Assembly: GCF_019933235.1 (NCBI RefSeq)
Contig: NZ_CP082945.1
Span: forward strand, 5,245,501-5,309,500
Origin: Streptomyces angustmyceticus
GTDB taxonomy: Bacteria; Actinomycetota; Actinomycetes; Streptomycetales; Streptomycetaceae
DNA: 64,000 nt
Direction of reading: 5' to 3'
Position numbers and translations under genes: made by a program. Below the pieces are notes generated by a model. It saw only the letters and a list, made by a program, of their open reading frames with translations. It searched no databases and was not told the DNA's origin. Positions 49,059 to 59,971 of this stretch are shown here, piece by piece (the first letter of the stretch is position 1; each line of letters begins with the position of its first letter).

Positions 49059-49176
49059 TTTGTGGCGTGGGGTGGCTTGCGGGAGGGGGCGGCGGTCTAG
49101 GTCGTCGAGGTCGTCGGGGAAGCCTTCTTCCGGGAGGGGGTGAGGGCTTCGGGCGGGTAGTTCTGCCTGACGTCAG

Positions 49177-49223
49177 TATGTAAGGACAAATTGTTGACAG
49201 GGTCTGGCTGTCCCCGTTAGACC
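49177..49223 (+). promoter_or_regulatory. iolC operon promoter
   Basis: TATGTAAGGAC (49177-49187), six bases, then TTGACA (49194-49199) as -35 and TAGACC (49218-49223) as -10 with 18-base spacing. The upstream part matches the iolE element; the palindrome CTGACGTCAG ends one base before it. Strong vegetative promoter with an operator touching the -35. Confidence 0.65.
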
Positions 49224-49280
49224 TTTCCTCGGAGCCGAACCTGTCGAACCCGCCGCGCCGGCCGACCCGAAGGGGCGCAC

Positions 49281-50273
49281 ATGACCGAGCCGTACGACCT
49301 GATCACCATGGGGCGCATCGGAGTCGACATCTATCCGCTGCAGACCGGTGTGTCGCTGGCGCAGGTGGAGACGTTCGGGAAGTTCCTCGGGGGGTCGGCC
49401 ACCAATGTGGCGGTCGCCGCGGCCCGGCTCGGCCGGCGGAGCGCGGTCATCAGCCGTACCGGGAACGACCCGTTCGGCGACTACCTCCACCAGGCACTGC
49501 GCGACTTCGGGGTGGACGACCGCTGGGTGACCCCCGTCGACGCCTATCCGACGCCGGTCACCTTCTGCGAGATTTTTCCGCCGGACGACTTCCCGCTCTA
49601 CTTCTACCGCCGCCCCAAGGCTCCTGACCTGGTCATCCACCCCGAGGAGCTGGACCGGGACGCGATCGCGGCGGCCCGGATCTTCTGGATCACCGGCACG
49701 GGGCTGTGCGAGGAGCCCAGCCGCACCGCGACCCTCGCCGCGCTGGAGGCCCGCGCCAAATCCGGCCCGACCGTCTTCGACCTCGACTGGCGGCCGATGT
49801 TCTGGGGCGGCGAGGGCGGGGCCTCCGGGGACGGCGGCGCGAGCGGTGCCGCGGCGATGGCGGCCGCCCGCCCGCATTACGAAGCCGCCCTCCGGTACGC
49901 CACCGTGGCCGTCGGCAATGTCGACGAGGCCGAGGTCGCCACCGGGCTGCGCGATCCCGCCGCCTGCGCCCGGGCGCTGCTGGACATGGGCGTGGAGCTC
50001 GCCGTCATCAAGCAGGGCCCCAAGGGCGTGCTCGCCGTGCACCGCGACGGCCGCACCGCCGAGGTCCCGCCCACCCCCGTCGAGGTCGTCAACGGCCTGG
50101 GCGCCGGCGACTCCTTCGGCGGTTCGCTCTGCCACGGTCTGCTGGCCGGCTGGGACCTGGAGCCGATGATGCGCTACGCCAACGCGGCCGGCGCCCTCGT
50201 CGCCTCGCGCCTCGCCTGCTCCTCCGCGATGCCGACGGCCGACGAGGTCGAGGCGTTCCTCGCGGAACGGTGA
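49281..50273 (+). CDS. iolC: 5-dehydro-2-deoxygluconokinase (IolC), PfkB family
   Basis: 330 residues. PfkB kinase features: FGKFLGGSATNVAVAAARLG near the start and EVVNGLGAGDSFGGSLCHGLL with the catalytic Asp near residue 275; YDLITMGRIGVDIYP opens the protein as in IolC. It phosphorylates 5-dehydro-2-deoxy-D-gluconate to its 6-phosphate. A short Gly/Ala/Ser insertion (GGEGGASGDGGASG, about residue 178) is not common. ATG 49281 is the first gene of the rightward iol operon. A 234-base gap with degenerate repeats separates it from the aldolase gene. Confidence 0.92.
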   Translation: MTEPYDLITMGRIGVDIYPLQTGVSLAQVETFGKFLGGSATNVAVAAARLGRRSAVISRTGNDPFGDYLHQALRDFGVDDRWVTPVDAYPTPVTFCEIFPPDDFPLYFYRRPKAPDLVIHPEELDRDAIAAARIFWITGTGLCEEPSRTATLAALEARAKSGPTVFDLDWRPMFWGGEGGASGDGGASGAAAMAAARPHYEAALRYATVAVGNVDEAEVATGLRDPAACARALLDMGVELAVIKQGPKGVLAVHRDGRTAEVPPTPVEVVNGLGAGDSFGGSLCHGLLAGWDLEPMMRYANAAGALVASRLACSSAMPTADEVEAFLAER

Positions 50274-50336
50274 CCCCCATGGCCGTGACCGCCCCACCCT
50301 CCTCGTCCCGCCGGCCACCCTCGCCCCCGGCCACCC

Positions 50337-50408
50337 CGCCGTCACGGCCACCCGCCGTCACGGCCACCACGCCGTTACGGCACCCGGCCCCGTCGGCCAC
50401 CCGGCCCC
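50337..50408. repeat. Degenerate tandem repeat between iolC and the aldolase gene
   Basis: CCGTCACGGCCAC units (50340-50352 and 50355-50367 or so) are followed by diverged copies (GCCGTTACGGCAC, CCGTCGGCCAC). Unit about 15 bases. No coding sequence; the rest of the gap is C-rich. Confidence 0.55.
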
Positions 50409-50507
50409 CTCGGTCACAGATCCCCCTCGGCCACCCGACCCCAGCAGCCGCCCCGCCCCTCACCCCATCCCCTCCCCGCCCGTGCTCCCCAGAAGGTGAG
50501 TTGAGTC

Positions 50508-51395
50508 TTGAACCCTCGGATCAGTGACCTCGCGACGCTCCGGGCCCGGCATCCCGAAGCCGTCGCGGAGGCCGCCGCGCGCCGCACCCGGCGGCCGCTG
50601 CTCGGCGACAGCGGGCGGCTGATGATCATCGCGGCCGATCATCCGGCGCGCGGCGCGCTGGCCGTCGGGGACCGGCGGCTCGCCATGGCCAACCGCCTCG
50701 ATCTGCTGGAACGGCTGGTTCTGGCGCTGTCCCGGCCCGGCGTGGACGGGGTGCTCGCCACCGCCGACATCCTGGAGGACCTGCTGCTGCTCGGGGCCCT
50801 GGAGGAGAAGGTGGTGATGGGCTCCATGAACCGCGGCGGCATCGCGGGTGCCGCCTTCGAGATGGACGACCGGTTCACCGGCCACCGCCCCCAGGACCTG
50901 GTCCGGCTCCGCTTCGACGCCGGCAAGCTGCTGCTGCGCATCGACTACAGCGACCCCGGTTCGCTGACCACCCTGGAGGCCACCGCCCGCGCGATCGACG
51001 CGATGGCCGAGCGGCACCTGCCCGTCTTCGTGGAGCCGTTCCTCTCCTCACGGACAGAAGGCGCGGTCCGCAACGACCTCAGCGCCGAGGCCGTGACCCG
51101 CTCGGTGGCCATCGCCTCCGGCCTCGGCGGCACCTCCGCCTACACCTGGCTGAAGCTGCCGGTCACCGACGACCCGGACGCCATGGCCCGGGTCTGCGAG
51201 ACCACCACCCTGCCGACCGTGCTGCTCGGCGGCGATATCGGCGGCACCGTCCGGGAGCAGGAGGCCGCCTACGAGAAGTGGCGCAAGGCGCTGCGGCTGC
51301 CGACGGTGCAGGGCCTGGTCGTCGGCCGTTCGCTGCTCTACCCGGCCGACGGCGATGTCGCGGCCGCCGTGGACACCGCCGTCGGCCTGCTGTGA
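50508..51395 (+). CDS. Cgl0159-family TIM-barrel protein, probable deoxyketogluconate-phosphate aldolase
   Basis: 295 residues starting with TTG 50508, with AAGGTGAG about 9 bases upstream; a TTG start is rare and should lower translation. Features: SGRLMIIAADHPARGAL, GVLATADILEDLLLLGALEEKVVMGSMNRGG, LRFDAGKLLLRIDY, and YTWLKLPVTDD (Lys in the Schiff-base position). The Cgl0159 family occurs in actinobacterial iol clusters and is taken to replace IolJ, splitting 5-dehydro-2-deoxygluconate 6-phosphate to dihydroxyacetone phosphate and malonic semialdehyde. That role is inferred from context. Confidence 0.82.
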   Translation: MNPRISDLATLRARHPEAVAEAAARRTRRPLLGDSGRLMIIAADHPARGALAVGDRRLAMANRLDLLERLVLALSRPGVDGVLATADILEDLLLLGALEEKVVMGSMNRGGIAGAAFEMDDRFTGHRPQDLVRLRFDAGKLLLRIDYSDPGSLTTLEATARAIDAMAERHLPVFVEPFLSSRTEGAVRNDLSAEAVTRSVAIASGLGGTSAYTWLKLPVTDDPDAMARVCETTTLPTVLLGGDIGGTVREQEAAYEKWRKALRLPTVQGLVVGRSLLYPADGDVAAAVDTAVGLL

Positions 51396-51425
51396 ACACC
51401 GCGATTTCCGCAGGAGACTCGAGAT

Positions 51426-52319
51426 ATGAGCACTGAATTCCACCTGACGGCCGCGGCGGCGGCCGACGGCCCGTACGTGCTGGACATCGACCCCGAGCGG
51501 GCGGGCTGGGGGTACTCCTCGCTGCGCGTCCTCGATCTGCCGCCCGGTGGCCGGCACTCCTTCGCGACCGGCGACAGCGAGTGGATCGTGCTGCCGCTGT
51601 CCGGCGGCTGCACGGTGCTCACCGACGACGGTGAGGTGTTCGAACTGACCGGCAGGGAGAGCGTGTTCAGCGGGGTCAGCGACTTCGCGTACGTACCGCG
51701 CGACGCCCATGTGCAGGTCGCGAGCGGCGCCGGCGGCCGCTTCGCGCTCACCGGCGCCCGCTGCGAGCGCCGGCTCCCCGCCCGCTACGGCGCCGCGTCC
51801 GACGTGCCGGTGGAGCTGCGCGGCACCGGCAACTGCTCCCGCCAGGTGAACAACTTCGGCGCCGCGGGCACCTTCGAGTGCGACCGGCTGATCGCGGTGG
51901 AGGTGCTCACCCCCGGCGGCAACTGGTCCTCCTATCCGCCGCACAAGCACGACGAGTGCCGGCCCGGTGAGGAGTCCGAGCTGGAGGAGATCTACTACTT
52001 CGAGGTCGAGCCCGCCCACGGCACCGAGGGCGTCGGCTACCAGCGTGTGACGCCCTCGGGGCGCGGCCGCGGCACCGATGTGCTGGCCGAGGTCCGCAGC
52101 GGTGACGCGGTCCTGATCCCCGACGGCTGGCACGGTCCGTCGATCGCGGCGCCCGGACACGCCCTGTACTACCTCAATGTGATGGCCGGGCCCGGCGAGA
52201 CCCGTGAGTGGCTGATCTGCGATCACCCCGACCACGGCTGGATCCGCTCCACCTGGCCCGAGCAGCCCGTCGACCCCCGCCTCCCCCTCTACGAAGCACC
52301 CGCAGGAGACGCCCGATGA
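51426..52319 (+). CDS. iolB: 5-deoxy-glucuronate isomerase (IolB)
   Basis: 297 residues, bicupin. Metal-binding segment WSSYPPHKHDECRPGEESELEEIYYF and DAVLIPDGWHGPSIAAPGHALYYLNVMAG are characteristic of IolB. It isomerises 5-deoxy-glucuronate to 5-dehydro-2-deoxygluconate. ATG 51426 with CAGGAGAC upstream, 30 bases after the aldolase gene. The TGA overlaps the iolD ATG (ATGA at 52316-52319), so the order of synthesis follows the pathway partners. Confidence 0.95.
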   Translation: MSTEFHLTAAAAADGPYVLDIDPERAGWGYSSLRVLDLPPGGRHSFATGDSEWIVLPLSGGCTVLTDDGEVFELTGRESVFSGVSDFAYVPRDAHVQVASGAGGRFALTGARCERRLPARYGAASDVPVELRGTGNCSRQVNNFGAAGTFECDRLIAVEVLTPGGNWSSYPPHKHDECRPGEESELEEIYYFEVEPAHGTEGVGYQRVTPSGRGRGTDVLAEVRSGDAVLIPDGWHGPSIAAPGHALYYLNVMAGPGETREWLICDHPDHGWIRSTWPEQPVDPRLPLYEAPAGDAR

Positions 52320-54232
52320 ACGCTGTGACGACGCGCCGGCTGACGGTCGCCCAGGCCCTGGTCGAGTTCCTCGCCCACCAGTACACCGAGCGGGACGGCC
52401 GCCGGCACCGCCTGATCAACGCCTGCTGGGGCATCTTCGGCCACGGCAACGTCGCCGGCATCGGCCAGGCGCTGCTGGAGTCCGGCGCCGCGTCCCACCA
52501 GGGGGCAACCCCCGGGCCCCCGGTGCTGCCCTATCTGCAGGGCCGCAACGAACAGGCCATGGTGCACGCCGCGGTCGGCTACGCCCGGCAGCGTGACCGG
52601 CTCGCCGCGCAGGCCGTCACCACCTCCATCGGGCCCGGCGCCACCAACCTCGTCACCGGCGCCGCGCTCGCCACCGTCAACCGGCTCCCGGTCCTGCTGC
52701 TGCCCGGCGACGTCTTCGCGACCCGGCCCGCCGACCCCGTCCTCCAGCAGCTCGAAGTGCCCTCCGCCGGCGATGTCTCGGTCAACGACGCGCTGCGGCC
52801 GGTGTCCCGCTACTTCGACCGGGTCACCCGGCCCGAGGCGCTGATCCCCGCGGCCCTGCAGGCCATGCGGGTGCTGACCGACCCCGTCGACACCGGGGCC
52901 GTCACCCTCGCGCTGCCGCAGGACGTGCAGGCGGAGGCGTACGACTGGCCGGAGGAGTTCTTCGCCGACCGGGTCTGGCGGGTGCCCAGGCCCGCCCCCG
53001 ACGCCGACGCCCTCGCCGAGGCGGTGCGGGTCCTGCGCGGCGCCCGCCGGCCCCTGGTCGTCGCGGGCGGCGGGGTCCATCACAGTGAGGCCGAGGACGC
53101 GCTGTGCGCGTTCGCCGACGCCACCGGCATCCCGGTCGCGTCCACCCAGGCCGGCAAGGGCTCGCTGCGCCACGACCACCCGGCCGACGTGGGCGGCATC
53201 GGCCACACCGGCACCGCCACCGCCGACGCCCTCGCCCGCGAGGCCGATGTGGTGCTGGGCGTCGGCACCCGCTACACCGACTTCACCACCGCTTCCTCGA
53301 CCCTGTTCGCCGCGCCCGGCGTCCGCTTCGTCAACCTCAACATCGCGTCCTTCGACGCCCACAAGCTGGGCGGCCTGTCTCTGGTCGCCGACGCCCGCGC
53401 CGGGCTGGAGGCGCTGGCGAAGGAGCTGTCCGGCGAGCGCGTCGACGCCGAGTACGAGGCCGCCTACCGGGAGGCGAAGGCCGGCTGGGAGCGGCGGGTG
53501 GACGCCGCGTACGGGGCCGCGGACCCGTCGGCGCGGCCCTCGCAGACCCAGGTGCTCGGCGCGCTGGACGCCGTCGTCGACGACACCGACGTGATCATCA
53601 ACGCGGCCGGGTCGCTCCCCGGTGACCTGCACAAACTCTGGCGCTCCCGGTCCCGCAGGCAGTACCACCTCGAATACGGCTACTCCTGCATGGGCTACGA
53701 GATCCCCGCCGCGATCGGGGTCCGGCTCGCCGCCCCCGACCGGCCGGTGTGGGCGCTGGTCGGCGACGGTACGTATCTGATGAACCCCACCGAACTGGTC
53801 ACCGCGGTCCAGGAGGGCATCCACATCAACGTCGTCCTCGTCCAGAACCACGGCTACGCCTCGATCGGCGGGCTGTCCGGGGCCACCGGCGGTGAGCGCT
53901 TCGGCACCGACTACCGCTTCCGCGCCGCGGACGGCACGTACACCGGGGCGCCGCTGCCGGTCGATCTCGCGGCCAACGCCGCGTCGCTGGGCATGCGGGT
54001 GCTGCGCGCGGCCACCGTCGGTGAGCTGCGGGCGGCGCTCGCCGAGGCGCGGGGCGCGAACCGGCCCACATGTGTCTATGTCGAGACCGAAACGGCCGAC
54101 ACTGTGCCGGGCGCGCCGGAGGCCCAGGCCTGGTGGGATGTTCCTGTTGCCGAGACCGCGACACGTCCGGCGGCGGTGGCCGCTCGTGAGGCGTACGACC
54201 GGCAGGCCGCCGGGCGGCGCCGCCACCTCTGA
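52316..54232 (+). CDS. iolD: Trihydroxycyclohexane-1,2-dione hydrolase (IolD)
   Basis: 638 residues, ThDP-dependent. Start MNAVTTRRLTVAQALVEFLA is typical. Glu in LQGRNEQAMVHAAVGYAR activates the cofactor; ThDP/Mg site VGDGTYLMNPTELVTA ending VQNHGYASIGGLSG is canonical. It opens the ring of 3D-(3,5/4)-trihydroxycyclohexane-1,2-dione to 5-deoxy-glucuronate. Length matches IolD (about 635-645), longer than acetolactate synthases. ATG 52316 overlaps the iolB stop; ribosome site GCAGGAGAC is inside iolB. Confidence 0.95.
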   Translation: MNAVTTRRLTVAQALVEFLAHQYTERDGRRHRLINACWGIFGHGNVAGIGQALLESGAASHQGATPGPPVLPYLQGRNEQAMVHAAVGYARQRDRLAAQAVTTSIGPGATNLVTGAALATVNRLPVLLLPGDVFATRPADPVLQQLEVPSAGDVSVNDALRPVSRYFDRVTRPEALIPAALQAMRVLTDPVDTGAVTLALPQDVQAEAYDWPEEFFADRVWRVPRPAPDADALAEAVRVLRGARRPLVVAGGGVHHSEAEDALCAFADATGIPVASTQAGKGSLRHDHPADVGGIGHTGTATADALAREADVVLGVGTRYTDFTTASSTLFAAPGVRFVNLNIASFDAHKLGGLSLVADARAGLEALAKELSGERVDAEYEAAYREAKAGWERRVDAAYGAADPSARPSQTQVLGALDAVVDDTDVIINAAGSLPGDLHKLWRSRSRRQYHLEYGYSCMGYEIPAAIGVRLAAPDRPVWALVGDGTYLMNPTELVTAVQEGIHINVVLVQNHGYASIGGLSGATGGERFGTDYRFRAADGTYTGAPLPVDLAANAASLGMRVLRAATVGELRAALAEARGANRPTCVYVETETADTVPGAPEAQAWWDVPVAETATRPAAVAAREAYDRQAAGRRRHL

Positions 54233-54268
54233 CTCCGCTCGAAGTCGTCACCCAGAAAGGCCCTCCGC

Positions 54269-55762
<1,494 letters not shown>

Positions 55763-55774
55763 CGGGGCCTTCGA

Positions 55775-55810
55775 CGGACCCCCGGCCGGCACCCGCCGGC
55801 CGGGGGTCCG
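55775..55810 (+). terminator. Terminator of the rightward iol operon
   Basis: CGGACCCCCGGCCGGC (55775-55790) pairs perfectly over 16 bp with 55795-55810, loop ACCC. It starts 12 bases after the mmsA stop. Confidence 0.85.
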
Positions 55811-55925
55811 CCGTGTTCCGGAGGCGGCGGCCGCCCGGGGCGGAGGGCGCCGGTCCGGTGGGAGGGCGCCGGCCCGCGCGTTGCTACGGTGCTGCCTCGC
55901 GCAGCACCGACAACCGGGGGACGTA

Positions 55926-57137
55926 ATGCCGCAATCCATGGCGCTCGCCAAGGGCGCCCGTATCACCGGCGGGATCTTCTGCCTGCTGTTCTTCCTGTTC
56001 ACGGCCTACTGGCTGATCGTGGACCTCGGCGAGTCCGGCCCCGGCGGGCTCTGGGAGTCCTGGACCTTCCAGCACCGCGGCGCCACCGACCAGGTCACCG
56101 TCCCCTTCCATGTGGGCCTGGCCGCGGTCCAGTTGGCGGCGGTGTTCGCGGCCTTCGCCGGGCAGCGGGTGGCGGGCGGACTGCTGGCCGTCGCCACCAC
56201 CCTCACCTTCGCCACCGCCCTGCAGGCCGCCATCAGCACCGGCACCCACACGGACGACAACCGCTGGTTCCTGCACGCCGACAACAGCTCCACGACCTTC
56301 GAGGGCGTCTTCATCGGCAGCGTGCTGCTGTTCCTGCTGACGCTGCCCGCCGGCCTCGTGCTGCTCGCCGGGATGCGCTCTTGGCCGCGCCGCACCCCCA
56401 GCGATCCGCCGATGCGGCCGGCCCGCACGGCCTCGGTGGTGGCCGCGCTGCTGCTCGGGGCGATGGTGCTGTGCAACCTGGCCTGGCAGGTGTACCTGCT
56501 GGTCCAGGGCGGTACCGGCTCGTTCACCATGTTCTACCTCGGCAAGGGCGTCCTCGGCTCGCTGCTGGCCCTGGCCCCGGGCTGGTCGGCGGTGTTCTTC
56601 CTGGTGCTGACGGTGGTGGCCGGGCTGAGCAGTGTGATGCGGGGCCCGGCGGCCCGCGGGCTGGCCTTCGGGCTGGCGATCGTGACGCTGCCCGGCGCCC
56701 TGGTGTCGGTGATCGGGACGGCCGGCAACGGCTCGCTGTTCTCGCTGGCCGGCGCCACGCCGGGGCTGACCGTGATCGGTGACCTCGGGCTGCTGCTCGA
56801 CCTGTTCGGCTCGCCGGCCCTGCTGTTCCTGATGGCCCGCGGTGAGCCGGTCGCTCCCGCCTGGTTCCCGCCGGCGCCGGGCCCGCAGTTCGCCGCGCCC
56901 GGATTCGGGCCGCAGGCCGGGCCGGCGGGCGCGCAGCCGGGCTTCCCGGCCCCGCAGGCCCCGCAGCCCGGTTTTCCCGCTCCGCAGCCCGGCCCGCAGA
57001 CCCCGCCGGCCTGGCAGCCGCCGGCCGGCCCGGTGCCCCCGGCCGGCGGTCCGCCGGTGCCGCCGCCCGGCATCCCGCCGATGCCGCCCGGCACCCCGGC
57101 GCCCCCGCAGGGCGGGTTCGGGCCGCCGCAGTACTGA
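55926..57137 (+). CDS. Membrane protein with proline-rich C-terminal tail
   Basis: 403 residues. About six to seven hydrophobic helices (GIFCLLFFLFTAYWLIV first; GVFIGSVLLFLLTLPAGLVLLAG; LLLDLFGSPALLFLMA last) are followed by about 100 residues rich in Pro, Gly, Gln and Phe, with repeats such as PGFPAPQAPQPGFPAPQPGP. Such PGFxxPQ tails are common in actinobacterial envelope proteins and are probably cytoplasmic and disordered. The family is not recognised. ATG 55926 is preferred; ATG 55938 is possible. A hairpin terminator follows at 57204. Confidence 0.78.
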   Translation: MPQSMALAKGARITGGIFCLLFFLFTAYWLIVDLGESGPGGLWESWTFQHRGATDQVTVPFHVGLAAVQLAAVFAAFAGQRVAGGLLAVATTLTFATALQAAISTGTHTDDNRWFLHADNSSTTFEGVFIGSVLLFLLTLPAGLVLLAGMRSWPRRTPSDPPMRPARTASVVAALLLGAMVLCNLAWQVYLLVQGGTGSFTMFYLGKGVLGSLLALAPGWSAVFFLVLTVVAGLSSVMRGPAARGLAFGLAIVTLPGALVSVIGTAGNGSLFSLAGATPGLTVIGDLGLLLDLFGSPALLFLMARGEPVAPAWFPPAPGPQFAAPGFGPQAGPAGAQPGFPAPQAPQPGFPAPQPGPQTPPAWQPPAGPVPPAGGPPVPPPGIPPMPPGTPAPPQGGFGPPQY

Positions 57138-57203
57138 GACGCGCAGGTCACGGGCGGGTCCGCCGGCGTGCCGCGGCCGCGGGAGAAGAGCGCGCACCCT
57201 ACT

Positions 57204-57234
57204 CCCCGGGGCGGCCGCCGGGGTCGCCCCGGGG
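57204..57234 (+). terminator. Hairpin after the proline-tailed membrane protein
   Basis: CCCCGGGGCG (57204-57213) pairs with CGCCCCGGGG (57225-57234), loop of 11. 67 bases after the stop. Confidence 0.55.
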
Positions 57235-57261
57235 TACCGGCCGCCCGCCGCGGCCCGTCCC

Positions 57262-57267
57262 TAGGAT
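57262..57267 (+). promoter_or_regulatory. Candidate -10 box, leaderless S15-ABC gene
   Basis: TAGGAT lies 7 bases before ATG 57275; no ribosome site precedes the start codon. -35 not evident. Confidence 0.4.
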
Positions 57268-57274
57268 TCACGGT

Positions 57275-59971
57275 ATGGATCTCCGAGGACTCAGACCGCG
57301 CGCCCGCCGCCTGTACGCCGCGGCGGGCGCACTTGCCGTCCTCATAGGAGGCGGCACCTGGGCGGCCGCCTCCTCGGACGCCGCGCCCGCCGTCCACCGC
57401 GCCGACCGGGTGATGACCATGCCCGACCGGCCGGGCAGCGCGAAGCGGGTGCGGATCGACACCTCCTACTTCACGGCCGGCAGCCCCGCGCGGCGGCGGC
57501 CCGCGGTGCTGCTCGCCCACGGCTTCGGCGCCACCAAGGACACCCTCCGCCCCCAGGCCGAGAAGCTGGCCCGGGACGGCTACGCCGTGCTGACCTGGTC
57601 GGCGCGCGGCTTCGGCCGGTCCACCGGGAAGATCGGGCTCAACGACCCGCACGGCGAGGTCGCCGACGTCCGCCGGCTGATCGACTGGCTGGCGAAGCGC
57701 CCCGAGGTGCGGCTCGACAAGGCCGGCGACCCCCGGGTGGGCGTCGCCGGCGGCTCCTACGGCGGCGCGATCTCGCTGCTGGCGGCCGGCTACGACCGGC
57801 GCGTGGACGCCATCGCCCCGCAGATCACCTACTGGAACCTCGCCGACGCCCTCTTCCCCCACGGGGTCTTCAAGAAGCTGTGGGCGGGGATCTTCTTCAC
57901 CACCGGCCCGGCGGGCACCACCGGCTCGCCGACCGCCTCCCCCTCGGCGCCCGGCGGCTGTGTGCGGTTCGAGCCGGAGCTGTGCCGGACGTACGAGCGG
58001 GTCGCCGAGAAGGGCCGGCCCGACGAGGCGGCCCGCCGGCTCCTGGAGGCCCGCAGCCCCGCCGCCGTCGGCGACCGCATCAAGGTGCCGACCCTGATCA
58101 TGCAGGGCCAGACCGATTCGCTGTTCCCGCTCGGCCAGGCCGACGCCATGCAGCGGGCGATCCGCAAGAACGGCGCCCCCGTCGACGTCGACTGGATCGC
58201 CGGCGGGCACGACGGCGGCGACCGCGAACTCGGCCGCCTGGAGGCCCGTACCAAGGACTGGTTCGACCGCTATCTGAAGGGCGACGCGCACGCCGCCACC
58301 GGGCCCGCGTTCCGGATCAGCCGCACCGGGGGCGTGGACTCCACCGACGGCGCGGCGCGGCTTCGCGGCGCGAGCGGGGGCCGCTACCCGGGCCTGGACA
58401 ACGACCCCCGGCGGGTCCGGCTCGCGGGCCGCCCCCAGACCTTCAGCAACCCGGCCGGCGCCGGACCGCCCGCGATCTCCGCGGTGCCCGGTGTCGGCGC
58501 GCTCGGCGACCTCTCCTCGATGGGCGCCGGCGGCCTGTCCGTGGACTTCCCCGGCCAGTACGCGGCCTTCCTCTCGGCGCCGCTGCGCACCCCCGTCCAC
58601 CTCACCGGCAGCCCCACCGCCACCGTTCACGTGCGCTCCAGTTCCCGGGACGCGGTGCTCTTCGCCAAGGTCTACGACGTCGCCCCGGACGGCCGCCGCC
58701 AGGTGCTGCCGTCCCAGCTCGTCACGCCCTACCGCGTCAAGGACGCCCACGACGGCCGGACGGTGCGGCTGCACCTGCCGGCCGTCGACCACGAGCTGGC
58801 GGCCGGCCACCGGCTGCGGCTGGTGCTCTCCGCCACCGACCTGGGCTACGCCTCGCCGGCCGAACCCGCCACCTACCACGTCGCGCTGGAGGGCGGCGCC
58901 CTGAACGTGCCCACCGCGCCCCAGGTGCGCAGCGCCGCCACCCCGTTGCCGGCGTGGACCTGGCAGCTGCCCGCGGCGGCCGCGGTGGTGGCCGCGCTGC
59001 TGCTGCTCACCGCCCGTCGCAGGGCCGCGGCGCCCGCCCCCGACCCGGCGCTCGCCGAGGTCCCGCTGCGGATCAGCGGCCTGAGCAAGCGCTACGCGAA
59101 GTCCGCCGACCGCTACGCCGTCCAGGATCTCGGCTTCCGCGTCGAGCGGGGGCAGGTGCTCGGGCTGCTGGGGCCCAACGGCGCCGGCAAGACCACCACC
59201 CTGCGCATGCTGATGGGGCTGATCACGCCCGACGCGGGGGAGATCCGGATCTTCGGGCAGGCGGTCCGGCCGGGCGCCGAGGTGCTGTCGCGGGTCGGCG
59301 CGTTCGTCGAGGGCGCCGGTTTCCTGCCGCATCTGTCCGGCCGCGCCAACCTGGAGCTGTACTGGCAGGCGACCGGCCGTCCGGCCGCCGACGCGCACCT
59401 CGACGAGGCGCTGGAGATCGCCGGTCTCGGCGACGCCCTCCAGCGCGCCGTCCGCACCTACTCCCAGGGCATGCGGCAGCGGCTCGCGATCGCCCAGGCC
59501 ATGCTCGGCCTGCCGGACCTGCTGATCCTCGACGAGCCGACCAACGGGCTCGACCCGCCGCAGATCCGGGAGATGCGCGAGGTGATGATCCGCTACGCCG
59601 CCGCCGGACGGACCGTCATCGTCTCCAGCCATCTGCTGTCCGAGGTCGAGCAGAGCGCCACGCACCTGGTCGTCATGGACCGCGGCCGGCTGGTGCGGGC
59701 CGGGCCGGTCGACGAGATCACCGGCTCCGGCGACACCGTCCTGGTCGGCGCCGCGGAGCCGGTCGGCGACGCCGTGGTGGAGAAGATCGGCGCGCTGCCG
59801 GGCGTCGCCTCGGCGGTACGGGCCGACGGCGGCCTCCTGGTCCGGCTGGACGGGGCCACCACCACCCACCTGCTCGCCGAACTCCTCCGGCTGGAGGTCG
59901 CCGTGGACCGCATCGGGCCGCACCGACGCCTGGAGGACGCCTTCCTCACCCTGATCGGAGGGGACCGATGA
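57275..59971 (+). CDS. Fusion of S15-type (X-Pro dipeptidyl-peptidase-like) hydrolase with ABC ATPase
   Basis: 898 residues. An N-terminal signal anchor (LYAAAGALAVLIGGGTWAAA, about 13-32) leads to an alpha/beta-hydrolase of the CocE/NonD, S15 type with Ser161 (GGSYGG), Asp281 (GQTDS) and His312 (GGHDGGD), then its beta-jelly domain. A single helix (LPAAAAVVAALLLLTA, about 565-582) is followed by a complete ABC ATPase: GPNGAGKTT (Lys639), YSQGMRQRLAIAQAM, LLILDEPTNGLD, SSHLLSEVE. The topology implies an outer peptidase or esterase and an inner motor in one chain. The stop overlaps the permease start (ATGA), so the pair is an ABC-2 transporter with built-in exoenzyme. Confidence 0.88.
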   Translation: MDLRGLRPRARRLYAAAGALAVLIGGGTWAAASSDAAPAVHRADRVMTMPDRPGSAKRVRIDTSYFTAGSPARRRPAVLLAHGFGATKDTLRPQAEKLARDGYAVLTWSARGFGRSTGKIGLNDPHGEVADVRRLIDWLAKRPEVRLDKAGDPRVGVAGGSYGGAISLLAAGYDRRVDAIAPQITYWNLADALFPHGVFKKLWAGIFFTTGPAGTTGSPTASPSAPGGCVRFEPELCRTYERVAEKGRPDEAARRLLEARSPAAVGDRIKVPTLIMQGQTDSLFPLGQADAMQRAIRKNGAPVDVDWIAGGHDGGDRELGRLEARTKDWFDRYLKGDAHAATGPAFRISRTGGVDSTDGAARLRGASGGRYPGLDNDPRRVRLAGRPQTFSNPAGAGPPAISAVPGVGALGDLSSMGAGGLSVDFPGQYAAFLSAPLRTPVHLTGSPTATVHVRSSSRDAVLFAKVYDVAPDGRRQVLPSQLVTPYRVKDAHDGRTVRLHLPAVDHELAAGHRLRLVLSATDLGYASPAEPATYHVALEGGALNVPTAPQVRSAATPLPAWTWQLPAAAAVVAALLLLTARRRAAAPAPDPALAEVPLRISGLSKRYAKSADRYAVQDLGFRVERGQVLGLLGPNGAGKTTTLRMLMGLITPDAGEIRIFGQAVRPGAEVLSRVGAFVEGAGFLPHLSGRANLELYWQATGRPAADAHLDEALEIAGLGDALQRAVRTYSQGMRQRLAIAQAMLGLPDLLILDEPTNGLDPPQIREMREVMIRYAAAGRTVIVSSHLLSEVEQSATHLVVMDRGRLVRAGPVDEITGSGDTVLVGAAEPVGDAVVEKIGALPGVASAVRADGGLLVRLDGATTTHLLAELLRLEVAVDRIGPHRRLEDAFLTLIGGDR

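Larger units (their letters stand above)
48924..49280. other. Divergent iolE-iolC control region
   Basis: 357 bases with no gene. Contains the iolE promoter, the AAGGACTTAAGGAC repeat at 49045-49058, the palindrome CTGACGTCAG at 49167-49176 and the iolC promoter (listed separately). Confidence 0.6.
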
